Below are positions 54,368 through 63,422 of a DNA stretch of 64,000 nucleotides, in pieces; the first letter of the stretch is position 1, and each line of letters begins with the position of its first letter. Source of the DNA: Nitrospira sp. (GTDB lineage Bacteria > Nitrospirota > Nitrospiria > Nitrospirales > Nitrospiraceae); NCBI GenBank assembly GCA_022226955.1, contig CP092079.1, positions 2,693,043 through 2,757,042 on the forward strand, read 5' to 3'. Under the pieces are notes generated by a model. That model saw nothing but the letters and a program-made list of their open reading frames with translations. It made no database searches and was not told the origin of the DNA. Both the position numbers and the translations under genes were made by a program.

Positions 54368-55264
54368 TCAGCTACGACGAGTGTCTGCGGCCGGACGCAT
54401 TCGGTTGGAGAGGTATTCATGAAAATCAGGCCCGAGAGAAGGGTTCTTGAGCGCAAACTCTACGGTCGCAATTAAGAATCCCAACTTGTCTCCCGCATCA
54501 TGGCGGTGCCCCACAACCTCGTGGGCGTACATCGGCGTTTTTTTTGCCAGTTCCTTCAAGGCGTCGGTCAATTGAATCTCTCCGTTTTTCCCTGGACGGG
54601 TCTTTCGTAAAATCGGGAAAATTTCCGGCGGAAGGATGTAGCGTCCGATGACGGCGAGATTGGACGGCGCCTCAGCCGGTGATGGTTTCTCAATCAAGTC
54701 GTCCACGCGATGCAGACCTTTGCCAAGCTTCGTCGGCGTGACAATCCCGTAGCGGCCGACATCTTGTTTCGGGACTTCCTGCACACCCAGCACCGCGCCA
54801 TGACGCTTCTTATACACATGGATCAGTTGCGCGAGGGCCGGGACCTGGGCGTCGATGATCTCGTCGCCGAGGATGACCGCGAAGGGCTCGTCGCCGATTA
54901 GATGCTGCGCACAGAGCACCGCATGCCCCAGCCCCAGCGCTTCGGATTGACGAACATAGCAAAAATTCGCGAGGTTCGAAATTTGTCGGATTTGGTTCAG
55001 CATCTGGGACTTGCCGGTCCCTTTGAGATTTTCTTCCAGCTCGACGGAGCGGTCGAAGTGATCTTCAATGGCGCGTTTGCCCCGGCCCGTAATAACAATG
55101 ATGTCTTCAATGCCTGAGGCGACGGCTTCTTCGACCGTGTATTGGATCAGCGGTTTGTCGACCAGCGGGAGCATCTCTTTCGGAGAAGCTTTCGTGGCGG
55201 GAAGGAAGCGAGTGCCGAGGCCTGCCGCAGGGATGATGGCTTTTCTAACGGTATGCGATGACAT
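54368..55264 (-). CDS. galU: UTP-glucose-1-phosphate uridylyltransferase
   Basis: 298 residues: nucleotide-binding IIPAAGLGTRFLPATKASPKEMLPLVDKP, GRGKRAIEDHFDRS, AVILGDEIID and GRYILPPEIFPIL. GalU makes UDP-glucose for polysaccharide and lipopolysaccharide synthesis. Start at MSSHTVRK (55264) is chosen by homology; no clear ribosome site lies before it, and an upstream TTG at 55300 follows GAGGAG at a long distance. It precedes lon but is a separate gene facing the bamA promoter region. Confidence 0.92.
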   Translation of the reverse strand: MSSHTVRKAIIPAAGLGTRFLPATKASPKEMLPLVDKPLIQYTVEEAVASGIEDIIVITGRGKRAIEDHFDRSVELEENLKGTGKSQMLNQIRQISNLANFCYVRQSEALGLGHAVLCAQHLIGDEPFAVILGDEIIDAQVPALAQLIHVYKKRHGAVLGVQEVPKQDVGRYGIVTPTKLGKGLHRVDDLIEKPSPAEAPSNLAVIGRYILPPEIFPILRKTRPGKNGEIQLTDALKELAKKTPMYAHEVVGHRHDAGDKLGFLIATVEFALKNPSLGPDFHEYLSNRMRPAADTRRS

Positions 55265-55574
55265 CGGTGGAATACTATGTGATGGATGAAGTGAAGTCAA
55301 GAAATGGACAATCTCCTCAGGCCGGTTTGCGTGACTGTCACGTTGCTCCCATATTCCTTTACATCATGGAAAGGGCTCAATATAATCCGAGAGTTTTGCG
55401 CGATGGATTGTATTTGCTGCACTCCGCAGCCCGTGGGGAGTTGCCGTTGCCTAGAGAAGCGCTGCGAAGGCGCGTTCTCAAATATAGGATCGGTCGAAGG
55501 TCTCACGTCGGCTCAGACCTTCGAGGAGTTTTCGGATACGGGTTATAGAGCCTCGTAGGCCGCTTACAGTACTT
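55265..55574 (+). promoter_or_regulatory. bamA upstream region with promoter and leader
   Basis: TTTACA (55358-55363), exactly 17 bases, TATAAT (55381-55386): the best promoter in the window. Transcription should start near 55393, leaving a leader of about 180 bases. In it, TCGAAGGTCT (55494-55503) and AGACCTTCGA (55515-55524) form a perfect 10-bp hairpin. A small Cys-rich frame (ATG 55403, stop TAG 55556-55558, residues MDCICCTPQPVG...) overlaps the leader but has no ribosome site. Confidence 0.65.
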
Positions 55575-57920
55575 ATGGTAAGGGGATCTGGGTTTGTGTT
55601 GTTGAGCGGGTATAGCAAGTTGCAATGGTTGGTTGTGATGCTGGCGCTTATTGTCCTCTCCAGTCTAGGGGTGGGGGATGCGGTCGCGCATGTCGTCGGC
55701 ATGAAGATCAAAGCCATCGAGATTCGTGGCAATAAGCGGATTGAACTGCCCGCGATCGCCGGGCGTCTGACCCTCAAGGTCGGCGATCCCTATACGCCGG
55801 AAACCGTGCGTGGACAGGTCAAGATTCTGTACGACACGGGATTCTTCGAAGATGTGCAGGTTGAAACGGAAGTGGGTGAGGGAGGCACGGCGGTGGCGTT
55901 TGTCGTGCGGGAAAAGCCCTTCATCACCGAAATCGTGTACGACGGAAATGAAAGCCTGAGCGACGACAAGCTCAAGGAAAAGACGACGATCAAGGGCCAA
56001 TCGTTTCTGGACCAGCAGCAGGCCAAGGAAAGCGCGGAGAAAATTCGCCTCGCCTATCAGGAGGATGGCTATTATAACGCGCAGGTGATCCCGGTCGTGC
56101 AGACGTTGGATGAAGACCGCAAGCGCCTGACCTTCTTTGTGAAGGAGGGGGACAAGGCCCGAGTGAAGACCGTCGTGTTTGAAGGCATGCGCGCGGCGAC
56201 GAAAGAAGAAGCCTTTAAGGTTATGGCGACGCGCGAGTGGATTCCCTGGTACGGGCTCTTTACGCAATTGAAGCTGCCGTCGTTCGTATCGGATGCCGGC
56301 ATTCTGAAGCAGGATGAGTTGGCGAACGATGTCGAACGGGTTAAGGAAATCCTGTTGAATAAGGGCTACTTGAATGCGCAGGTCGGATTGCCTACGGTGG
56401 AGCTGACGGAAGATAAGAAGTGGTTTGTCATCATTTACAATGTGTCGGAGGGAGAGCCTTTCACGGTCTCGGAGGTTGGCTTTCGCGGGTATACCGTCTT
56501 CGAGGAAGCGGAGCTGCGGGAGAAGTTAAAAATCAAGGACGGCGAAATTTTTCAACGGGCCAAGATTCGAGACGAAATCACCCGCCTCACGGACATGTAC
56601 GGCAGCAAGGGGTATGCGTTCGCCGATGTGGTGCCGACTGTGAACCCGAACAATGAAGAGCGCACGGCCAGCATCATTCTCAGCATTAAGGAAGGCGAGA
56701 TGATGCGGATCCGGCAGATCAACATCCTCGGCAACGACAAGACTCGCGACAACGTTATCCGCCGTGAAATTCGCGTCGATGAGCAGGACGTCATCGATAC
56801 GCCGTCGCTGAAGCGAAGCTTCCAGCGGCTCAACAATCTGAACTTTTTCGAGACGGTTGAAATTCTTCCGGCGCAAGTCGACGCCGACAAGGTCGATCTG
56901 AATGTGCGAGTCAAGGAAAAACCGACCGGCCAGTTCAGCATCGGCGGCGGATTCAGCACCTTGGACAAGCTCGTTGCCATTGCCGATATCACCGAAGGCA
57001 ATCTCGGTGGGAAGGGGTACATGGGCCGCATTCGCGGTCAGCTCGGACAGCAACGGTCCCTCGGACTGATCACGTTTCGTAACCCCTACTTGAATGACAG
57101 TCTGACGTCGCTTCAACTCGATATCTATCGCAGCATGACGAACTATATTTCCTATTTCGAGGAAAAGTCTGGCGGCAGTGTTACGTTCGGCCGGTGGTTG
57201 TCCGAATATGTCACCGGAAGCGTCAGCCTTGTGGCGGAACAACTCAACTTCAAGGATCCTCAAGTGGGGCTTTGTCCGGATCTCTTGCCGCTGATTTGCC
57301 GGCAGCTCGGCAATCAGACCACGACGGGATTCCGCACGACGTTGTTCAGGGATACCAGGGACTATTACTTAGACCCGCGAACCGGCTGGCGGGTCGGCGG
57401 CGGCGTCGATTACGGTACTCCGATGCTCGGGGGCTCCAACAACTTCGTGAAGTACTATTTCGATATGAGCAAGTACACCCCATTGCCGTTCGATACGCGT
57501 TTCTCGGTTCGGGCTCGGTTCGGCGCCGTTGAAGGCATCGGCGGGAAGCCGATCCCTCTGACCGAGCGGTTCTTCGTCGGCGGTATCAATACCATGCGTG
57601 GGTTTGTGTTCGGCAAAGCCGGTCCGGTCGTGCCGAATTTGTATACGATCATCGGAGCCTCGAAGCAGCTGATCTTCAACTTCGACTATATCTTTACGAT
57701 TTCGTCCGAGGCCAAGCTCAACGGTGTGATCTTCTTCGATTACGGGAAGGGCTTCGATGATAATGAAAGCTTCTCGCTGAATTTGAGGAAGTCGGCCGGT
57801 ATTGAAGGACGATGGATTTCCCCTTTTGGTCCGTTGCGTGTTGCGTACGGAATCAATCTCTCGCCGCGGCCAGGAGAGCGGACGGGCGTATTTGAGTTTA
57901 CAATCGGGTCGCTATTCTAG
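55575..57920 (+). CDS. bamA: Outer-membrane protein assembly factor BamA
   Basis: 781 residues: signal sequence (about 1-38), five POTRA domains (for example IKAIEIRGNKRIELPAIAGR, ITEIVYDGNESLSDDKL, VSEVGFRGYTVFEEAEL, IRQINILGNDKTRDNVI), then a 16-strand barrel with the conserved lid motif VGGINTMRGF and ending FEFTIGSLF (terminal Phe). BamA inserts beta-barrel proteins into the outer membrane. ATG 55575 lacks a strong ribosome site; GTG/TTG codons slightly downstream are possible. It leads the skp-fabZ-lpx genes. Confidence 0.96.
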   Translation: MVRGSGFVLLSGYSKLQWLVVMLALIVLSSLGVGDAVAHVVGMKIKAIEIRGNKRIELPAIAGRLTLKVGDPYTPETVRGQVKILYDTGFFEDVQVETEVGEGGTAVAFVVREKPFITEIVYDGNESLSDDKLKEKTTIKGQSFLDQQQAKESAEKIRLAYQEDGYYNAQVIPVVQTLDEDRKRLTFFVKEGDKARVKTVVFEGMRAATKEEAFKVMATREWIPWYGLFTQLKLPSFVSDAGILKQDELANDVERVKEILLNKGYLNAQVGLPTVELTEDKKWFVIIYNVSEGEPFTVSEVGFRGYTVFEEAELREKLKIKDGEIFQRAKIRDEITRLTDMYGSKGYAFADVVPTVNPNNEERTASIILSIKEGEMMRIRQINILGNDKTRDNVIRREIRVDEQDVIDTPSLKRSFQRLNNLNFFETVEILPAQVDADKVDLNVRVKEKPTGQFSIGGGFSTLDKLVAIADITEGNLGGKGYMGRIRGQLGQQRSLGLITFRNPYLNDSLTSLQLDIYRSMTNYISYFEEKSGGSVTFGRWLSEYVTGSVSLVAEQLNFKDPQVGLCPDLLPLICRQLGNQTTTGFRTTLFRDTRDYYLDPRTGWRVGGGVDYGTPMLGGSNNFVKYYFDMSKYTPLPFDTRFSVRARFGAVEGIGGKPIPLTERFFVGGINTMRGFVFGKAGPVVPNLYTIIGASKQLIFNFDYIFTISSEAKLNGVIFFDYGKGFDDNESFSLNLRKSAGIEGRWISPFGPLRVAYGINLSPRPGERTGVFEFTIGSLF

Positions 57921-57959
57921 GTGGGCGATGGAAGGGACTGCGTGGCAAGGATGATCGCG

Positions 57960-58508
57960 ATGAGGAATCAGTGGGGGAATATTTGCGCGGCGCTTCTCAT
58001 CGCCGCATTCCTTGTCGTAAACGGATGTGCGGGAGTGGGCCCCGGCGCCAAAGTTGACGGAAGGATTGGAGTCTTGGATCCCGCCCGAATCCTGTCCGAT
58101 ACCAGCGCTGGGAAAAAGGCCAAGGACCATCTCGCGGCGTTTTCCAAGAACCGGCAGACGCTGATCGAACTCGATGAAAAAGAGCTGCGCCGAATGGAGG
58201 AGGACTTCGTCAAGCAGGCCAGCGTGCTCAGTCCCACGGCGAAACGCGAACGAGAGGAATCCTTTCGCCGGCGCATGCAGGAGTATCAGCAAAAGGTGAC
58301 GGAGTTGAATCGGGAAGTGCAGGAGAAGCAGAAAGATGTGATGGACGGGTTCCGCGAGAAGATCGAGACGGTGGTCGGCAAGGTTGCGAAGCGGCTCGGG
58401 TTGCAGATCGTCGTGGATAGCAGCAAGGGCGGGATCACGCTCTATCGCGAAGACACGCTCGACATTTCAAATCAGGTCATCGAAGAATTCAATCGGGACT
58501 ATCCTTAG
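57960..58508 (+). CDS. OmpH/Skp-family lipoprotein
   Basis: 182 residues. Signal with lipobox LVVNGC (Cys near 23), then a Skp-type sequence: GRIGVLDPARILSDTSAGKKAKDHL and a coiled coil (about 60-135) closed by SSKGGITLYREDTLDISNQV. Skp chaperones keep outer-membrane proteins soluble in the periplasm. This copy should be anchored by lipid, unlike its neighbour. The start is at ATG 57960 after AAGGA; ATG 57951 is an alternative. Confidence 0.85.
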   Translation: MRNQWGNICAALLIAAFLVVNGCAGVGPGAKVDGRIGVLDPARILSDTSAGKKAKDHLAAFSKNRQTLIELDEKELRRMEEDFVKQASVLSPTAKREREESFRRRMQEYQQKVTELNREVQEKQKDVMDGFREKIETVVGKVAKRLGLQIVVDSSKGGITLYREDTLDISNQVIEEFNRDYP

Positions 58509-58526
58509 CAGGAGGAGAGAGAGGGT

Positions 58527-59069
58527 ATGAAACAACAGCGCGTGATCGGGATGCTCGGGGTGCTGGTGGCGAGCCTGGCGTTCGCCTGTACGGCCGTTGC
58601 GGCGGAGGCGTTCAAGGTTGGCGTGATGGATCAGCAGGCGGTGATGGAGCAATCCAAAGCCGGCAAGCGGGCGCTGGAGGAAATGAGGAGCTATTCGCTG
58701 ACCCGGCAGAAGATCGTCAATGCCGACGATCAGGAATTGAAGGATATGGAGCTGTCGCTCCAGGATCCGAACAGCAAATTGAGCGAGCAGGCCAAGCAAG
58801 AAAAACAGGACCAATTCCGGACGAAGCTGGAGGCCTATCAGCGCCGATTGGCCGATTTTAACCGGGAAGTGCAACAGAAGCAGCGCGAGATGGTGACGGA
58901 GTATGCCAAGAAGATTGCGGCGGCCGCGCAAGCGGTGGCGCAGAAGGATGGCTATCACGCGATTCTCGACAAGGGCAGCGATGCCATGGTCCGGATCGTC
59001 CTGTACCATCAGCCTGCGTTGGATGTGACGGATCGGATTGTAAAAGAGTTCGATAGTCAGAATAAGTAG
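58527..59069 (+). CDS. skp: OmpH/Skp-family periplasmic chaperone
   Basis: 180 residues: signal peptide ([18 protein letters not shown]), then [25 protein letters not shown], a long coiled coil with KTEQ-rich helices, and the closing [25 protein letters not shown]. It is the soluble second Skp paralogue, 18 bases after the lipoprotein version. AGGAGGAGAGAGAGG upstream provides the ribosome site. The two may have arisen by duplication. Confidence 0.9.
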   Translation: MKQQRVIGMLGVLVASLAFACTAVAAEAFKVGVMDQQAVMEQSKAGKRALEEMRSYSLTRQKIVNADDQELKDMELSLQDPNSKLSEQAKQEKQDQFRTKLEAYQRRLADFNREVQQKQREMVTEYAKKIAAAAQAVAQKDGYHAILDKGSDAMVRIVLYHQPALDVTDRIVKEFDSQNK

Positions 59070-59103
59070 CGGTGGCGTGACGGGGAACAGAGGAGGCAAC
59101 GGC

Positions 59104-59559
59104 ATGGCAGTGATGGAACAGGCAGAGATTCAAGCATTACTCCCGCACCGGTATCCGTTTTTGTTGGTCGATCGGGTGCTGGAGTTGGATCCCGACCGCC
59201 GAATCGTGGCGATTAAGAATGTGACGATCAACGAGCCCTTCTTTCAAGGCCATTTCCCTGGGCGGCCGGTGATGCCGGGCGTGCTGATTCTGGAAGCGAT
59301 GGCGCAGGTCGGCGGTGTGCTGGCGTTTAAGTCCGTGCAGGTGACCGGCCGGCCGGTCGTGTATCTGACCGGCATCGATAGCGCGAAGTTCCGGAAGCCG
59401 GTGGTGCCGGGGGACCGCCTGCGGTTCGAGGTGGATGTGGTCAAGAAGCGAGCGCCTTTTTGGAAGATGCAGGCCAAGGCCTATGTCGACGACGATGTGG
59501 TGTGCGAGGCGGAAGTGACGGCGATGGTGACGGAAGAGAAGACGGAGTCGCGCCCATAA
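59104..59559 (+). CDS. fabZ: 3-hydroxyacyl-ACP dehydratase FabZ
   Basis: 151 residues: hot-dog fold with [42 protein letters not shown] (catalytic His and Glu) and [18 protein letters not shown]. FabZ dehydrates beta-hydroxyacyl-ACP in fatty-acid elongation; the (R)-3-hydroxyacyl-ACP pool it draws on is also the acyl source for LpxA. AGGAGG precedes ATG 59104. It is followed by lpxA after 23 bases. Confidence 0.96.
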   Translation: MAVMEQAEIQALLPHRYPFLLVDRVLELDPDRRIVAIKNVTINEPFFQGHFPGRPVMPGVLILEAMAQVGGVLAFKSVQVTGRPVVYLTGIDSAKFRKPVVPGDRLRFEVDVVKKRAPFWKMQAKAYVDDDVVCEAEVTAMVTEEKTESRP

Positions 59560-59582
59560 CGGGCCATTTGCGGAGGTCTGGT

Positions 59583-60398
59583 GTGCAGATTCATGCGACA
59601 GCAATAGTGCATCCGGGTGCGAAATTGGCGGACGATGTGGTCGTCGGACCGTTTTGTCTGGTCGGCGAGCATGTCTCGATCGGGAAGGGGACCAAGCTGC
59701 TCTCCCATGTGACGGTCGATGGGTGGACCGAGATCGGCGAGCGGAACGAGCTGCATCCCTTCTCGTCCATCGGCGGCCCGCCTCAGCATTTAGGCTATAA
59801 GGGTGAACCGACCAAGGTCGTCATTGGCGACGACAATATTCTGCGGGAATATGTCACGGTTAATCGCGCCACGGTGCCAGGCGGGGGACTCACCTCCGTC
59901 GGCAATAAAAACTTTTTGATGGCGTACGTGCATGTCGCCCACGATTGCCGTCTAGGGAATCATCTGATTCTGGCGAATGCCGCTAGTCTGGCTGGGCATA
60001 TCACTATCGGCGATCATGCCATCATTGGCGGGTTGACGGGCGTGCATCAGTTCGTGCGCATCGGTGCCTATGCCATGGTGGGCGGGTGCTGCGGCGTCGT
60101 GCAGGATGTGCCGCCGTTTATGCGGGCGGCCGGCGGATATCGGTCGAAACTCTACGGATTGAACTCGATCGGACTGCGCCGCCACGGATTTTCCAATGAG
60201 AGGATCTCGGTATTGAAGAAGGCTTACGACCTGTTGTTCCGCGAGGGCCATCGATCCGCCGAAGCGATCAAACTGGCCCGGGCGGAGTTCAAGGATCAGG
60301 CGGACGTCGCCCAGATCCTGACCTTCATGGAAGCCACCAAGCGTGGCATTTCCCGTTCGATCGGGAAGGACCAGGGCGATGAGGATGAATCCGCGTGA
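59583..60398 (+). CDS. lpxA: UDP-N-acetylglucosamine acyltransferase LpxA
   Basis: 271 residues: left-handed parallel beta helix with hexapeptide repeats (IHPGA, VVGPFCLVG, IGDHAIIGG), the catalytic His in YVHVAHDCRLGNHLI, and a C-terminal helical part. LpxA adds 3-hydroxyacyl to UDP-GlcNAc in the first step of lipid A. Start GTG 59583 has CGGAGG 6 bases upstream. It overlaps lpxI by 4 bases. Confidence 0.95.
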   Translation: MQIHATAIVHPGAKLADDVVVGPFCLVGEHVSIGKGTKLLSHVTVDGWTEIGERNELHPFSSIGGPPQHLGYKGEPTKVVIGDDNILREYVTVNRATVPGGGLTSVGNKNFLMAYVHVAHDCRLGNHLILANAASLAGHITIGDHAIIGGLTGVHQFVRIGAYAMVGGCCGVVQDVPPFMRAAGGYRSKLYGLNSIGLRRHGFSNERISVLKKAYDLLFREGHRSAEAIKLARAEFKDQADVAQILTFMEATKRGISRSIGKDQGDEDESA

Positions 60399-61243
60399 CC
60401 ACCGCAATGCCCACTGACGATAAGCGTATCGGGCTGATCGCCGGGAACGGCCGCTTTCCGATTATCTTTGCCGACAATGCCAAGAAGATGGGGTATTTCG
60501 TGTCGGCCGTCGCCCATATCGGCGAAGCGGAACCTGAGCTGGAGCAGCATGTCGATAGCATCCATTGGGTGAAGATCGGCCAGCTCGGCAAGCTGATCAA
60601 TGCCTTCAAGAGCGACAACGTCCGGCGCGTCGTCATGCTCGGTGGGGTCAAGAAGACCCATGTCTTTACAACGGTGCGGCCGGATTTTAGGGCGCTCGCG
60701 CTCTTTGCGCGGGTAGCGCTTTGGAAGGACGACGATATCCTTCGTGAGATTGCCGCGGAGATCGAGGGGGAAGGGATTACGATCTGCGAGTCTACCTTCG
60801 GGCTTGAAGGCATTCTGGTCGAAGAAGGGAGTCTGGCCTCTCGCGAACCTACAAAAAAAGAGTGGGAGAATATCCGGTACGGCTGGGAGATGGCGTATGA
60901 AATTGGCCGTCTGGACATTGGGCAATGCGTGGTCATCAAAGATAAAGTCGTGGTGGCCGTGGAAGCGGTTGAGGGTACCGATGGCGCGATCAAGCGGGGC
61001 GGCGAATTGGCGAAAGAGGGAGCGGTTGTCGTGAAGCGCTGCAAGCCGCAGCAGGATCTTCGATTCGATCTGCCGGCCATCGGCCCGCGTACCATCGAAG
61101 TCATGGCGTCGGTGAACGCGACGGTCTTGGCCGTCGAAGCCGGGCGAACCGTCATGCTGGATCGGGAGCTGTTGTTGGAGAAGGCACGTCAGGCCGGTAT
61201 TGCGGTAGTCGGGATCAAGCATCTTGAACCGATCAAATCGTAA
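60395..61243 (+). CDS. lpxI: UDP-2,3-diacylglucosamine pyrophosphatase LpxI
   Basis: 282 residues of the DUF1009/LpxI family: RIGLIAGNGRFPIIFADNAKK, FKSDNVRRVVMLGGVKK and DLPAIGPRTIEVMASVNATVLAVEAGRT. LpxI replaces LpxH, hydrolysing UDP-2,3-diacylglucosamine to lipid X. It is GTG-initiated and coupled to lpxA. Its presence indicates an LpxH-free lipid A route. Confidence 0.93.
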   Translation: MTTAMPTDDKRIGLIAGNGRFPIIFADNAKKMGYFVSAVAHIGEAEPELEQHVDSIHWVKIGQLGKLINAFKSDNVRRVVMLGGVKKTHVFTTVRPDFRALALFARVALWKDDDILREIAAEIEGEGITICESTFGLEGILVEEGSLASREPTKKEWENIRYGWEMAYEIGRLDIGQCVVIKDKVVVAVEAVEGTDGAIKRGGELAKEGAVVVKRCKPQQDLRFDLPAIGPRTIEVMASVNATVLAVEAGRTVMLDRELLLEKARQAGIAVVGIKHLEPIKS

Positions 61244-61266
61244 GTGAGCGAGAGGACAGGCCTTCA

Positions 61267-62217
61267 GTGAAAGATTTGCGGGCAGGCGTCATCGGTGTCG
61301 GCCATCTGGGGCAGCACCATGCGCGTCTCTATGCGTCCATCCCCGGTGTGACACTCGTCGGCGTCACCGATCAGAGCCCCGAACGCGCGCAAGAAATCGC
61401 CAGCCGGCACGCGGCGCAATCCTATCGCCATTTCGAAGACCTCTTGAACGATGTCGATCTCGTCAGTGTCGCCGTGCCGACTTCTTCTCACTATGCCGTG
61501 GCCAAACAGTGCCTCGAAGCCGGCAAGCATGTGTTGGTTGAGAAGCCGATTGCGGTCCGGCCGGCCGAGGCGCATGAATTGGTGGCGCTCGCCCAGGCGA
61601 AGGGTTGCCGGTTGCAAGTCGGGCACAGCGAGCGGTTCAATCCGATCATGCGGCTGATGCGGCCGCACATCCAGCGGCCGGCGTTTATCGAGGGCCATCG
61701 GCAGGGGAGTTACAGTCCGCGCGGAACGGATGTCGATGTCGTGCTGGATCTCATGATTCATGACCTCGACCTCGTGTTGTCCCTTGATCCTGGTCCGGTT
61801 GAAGAGGTGCGCGCTTCCGGGATGGCGGTTCTCTCCCCGACGATCGATATTGCCCAGGCGCGGATTCAGTTTCGCAGCGGCTGCGTGGCGAATCTTACGG
61901 CGAGCCGTATCTCGACCAATAAGATGCGCCGTTTGCGGTTCTTCCAACGAGAGAATTATCTCTCGATCGATTTTCAAACTAGGCAGGCGGTGATCGTCCT
62001 GCGCCGCATCCCGTCTGGCGCGCCGCCTGAATTGGTAACCGAATCCTTTCAGGGCAATGCCGATGAGCCGCTCAAGCTTCAGTTGGAGTCTTTTGTTCAG
62101 GCTATTCGAAGCGGATCGCAGCCTGAGGTCTCGGGAGAGAATGGCACCGCCGCGCTGGAGGTGGCGCACCAGGTGTTGGCCGCTATTGCAGAACATGCCG
62201 CGCGCCAATCCTTCTAG
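61267..62217 (+). CDS. Gfo/Idh/MocA family oxidoreductase
   Basis: 316 residues. N-terminal Rossmann fold (AGVIGVGHLGQHHARLYASIPGVTLVGVTD) with the EKP motif (VLVEKPIAV, about 95) and a C-terminal substrate domain with the conserved DLMIHDLDLVLSLDPGPVEEV. In some bacteria a related enzyme (GnnA) oxidises the 3-OH of UDP-GlcNAc for amide-linked lipid A. Position between lpxI and lpxB supports a sugar-nucleotide role, but the aminotransferase partner is not here. Start GTG 61267. Confidence 0.85.
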   Translation: MKDLRAGVIGVGHLGQHHARLYASIPGVTLVGVTDQSPERAQEIASRHAAQSYRHFEDLLNDVDLVSVAVPTSSHYAVAKQCLEAGKHVLVEKPIAVRPAEAHELVALAQAKGCRLQVGHSERFNPIMRLMRPHIQRPAFIEGHRQGSYSPRGTDVDVVLDLMIHDLDLVLSLDPGPVEEVRASGMAVLSPTIDIAQARIQFRSGCVANLTASRISTNKMRRLRFFQRENYLSIDFQTRQAVIVLRRIPSGAPPELVTESFQGNADEPLKLQLESFVQAIRSGSQPEVSGENGTAALEVAHQVLAAIAEHAARQSF

Positions 62218-62288
62218 CCCGGCTGTGCCGATTGTTTCGCGATCCGTGCGATTCCGCATAACGCGCTGTTCACTGTGAGAGACTCTCG

Positions 62289-63422
62289 ATGTCGAAGATT
62301 TTGATCGTAGCCGGAGAAGCCTCCGGCGATCTTCATGGGGCGAATCTGGCCCGGGCGCTTCGCGAGCTCGATCCCTCCGTCCAGTTAGTGGGCGTCGGCG
62401 GGGTGGCAATGAAGGCTGCCGGTGTGCAGCTGGTGGAAGGCTTCGGGCATCTCGATGTCATGGGGATTGTCGGGTTCTCGGCCTTGCGCGCGATCATCCG
62501 CCGGTTTGCCGCCATGCGCCGGCTGCTTCGATCTGAACGATGGGATGCCGTAGTCTTTATCGACAACCCCGGACTCAATCTGCGCTATGCCTGGTTTGCC
62601 AAGTCGGCCGGGCTGCGGGTGATCTATTATATTGCGCCGCAGATCTGGGCCTGGCGTCCAGGCCGCATGAAATATATTCAACAGCGTGTCGATCAAGTCC
62701 TTGTGATTTTGCCGTTCGAAGCCGAGCTGTATCGCAAGGTCGGCTTGCCCTGTACTTTTGTCGGCCATCCGCTGCTCGATGCCGTGGCCCCGCATTATGA
62801 TCGGGCGAAGTTGCGCGAACGATTCGGGTTGCAGTCGTCCGGCCGGATCATTGCGTTGTTGCCAGGAAGCCGGTCGGCGGAAGTGCGGCTGCATCTCCCG
62901 ATTCTGCTGGAGGCGGCGGAGCGATTGCTGCGCGACGATCCGACGATGCAGTTTCTGATGCCGCAAGCCTCGACGATTGCCGACGCTCTGATCCGGCCGT
63001 TGCTGGACAAGAGTTCGGCGCCAGTCACGGTGGTCCCGGAGCAGGCGAGCGAGGTGATGGCGGCCGCGGACCTCATCTGCGTGGCCTCGGGGACGGCGAC
63101 GTTGCAGGCGGCGGTTGTGGGGACCCCGATGGTGCTGTTCTATCAGGCGCATTCCCAGTTGACCTATCGGCTGGCCCGGCTGTTGATCCGGGTGAAGTGG
63201 ATCGGATTGGTGAATCTGGTAGCCGGCCGGACCGTGGTGACGGAATTAATTCAGCATGAAGCCACGGGTGAGAGGGTGTATCATGAAGTTCGCCGGTTGT
63301 TAGACGACCGTGCGGCATACGATGAGATGAAGCGCAGTCTGCAAGCGGTGAAAGCCAGTCTCGGACAGCCCGGCGCTTCGCGCAGAGCCGCCCAGGTGAT
63401 ATTAGACGCATGTCGAGCGTAG
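62289..63422 (+). CDS. lpxB: Lipid-A-disaccharide synthase LpxB
   Basis: 377 residues of GT19: LIVAGEASGDLHGANLARAL, DAVVFIDNPGLNLR, YYIAPQIWAWRPGRM, VGHPLLDAV, ALLPGSRSAEV and VASGTATLQAAVVGTPMVLFY. LpxB joins lipid X and UDP-diacylglucosamine to form the lipid A disaccharide. It overlaps the msbA start by 13 bases. Confidence 0.96.
   Translation: MSKILIVAGEASGDLHGANLARALRELDPSVQLVGVGGVAMKAAGVQLVEGFGHLDVMGIVGFSALRAIIRRFAAMRRLLRSERWDAVVFIDNPGLNLRYAWFAKSAGLRVIYYIAPQIWAWRPGRMKYIQQRVDQVLVILPFEAELYRKVGLPCTFVGHPLLDAVAPHYDRAKLRERFGLQSSGRIIALLPGSRSAEVRLHLPILLEAAERLLRDDPTMQFLMPQASTIADALIRPLLDKSSAPVTVVPEQASEVMAAADLICVASGTATLQAAVVGTPMVLFYQAHSQLTYRLARLLIRVKWIGLVNLVAGRTVVTELIQHEATGERVYHEVRRLLDDRAAYDEMKRSLQAVKASLGQPGASRRAAQVILDACRA

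Noticed and set aside
55304-55558. 84-codon Cys-rich frame upstream of bamA as a gene
   Set aside because: It begins before the predicted promoter, has no ribosome site, and the part after the transcription start is only a speculative leader frame.
61264-62409. 381-codon open frame antisense to the Gfo/Idh gene and lpxB start
   Set aside because: Overlaps well-supported genes and has Arg/His/Pro-rich shadow composition.
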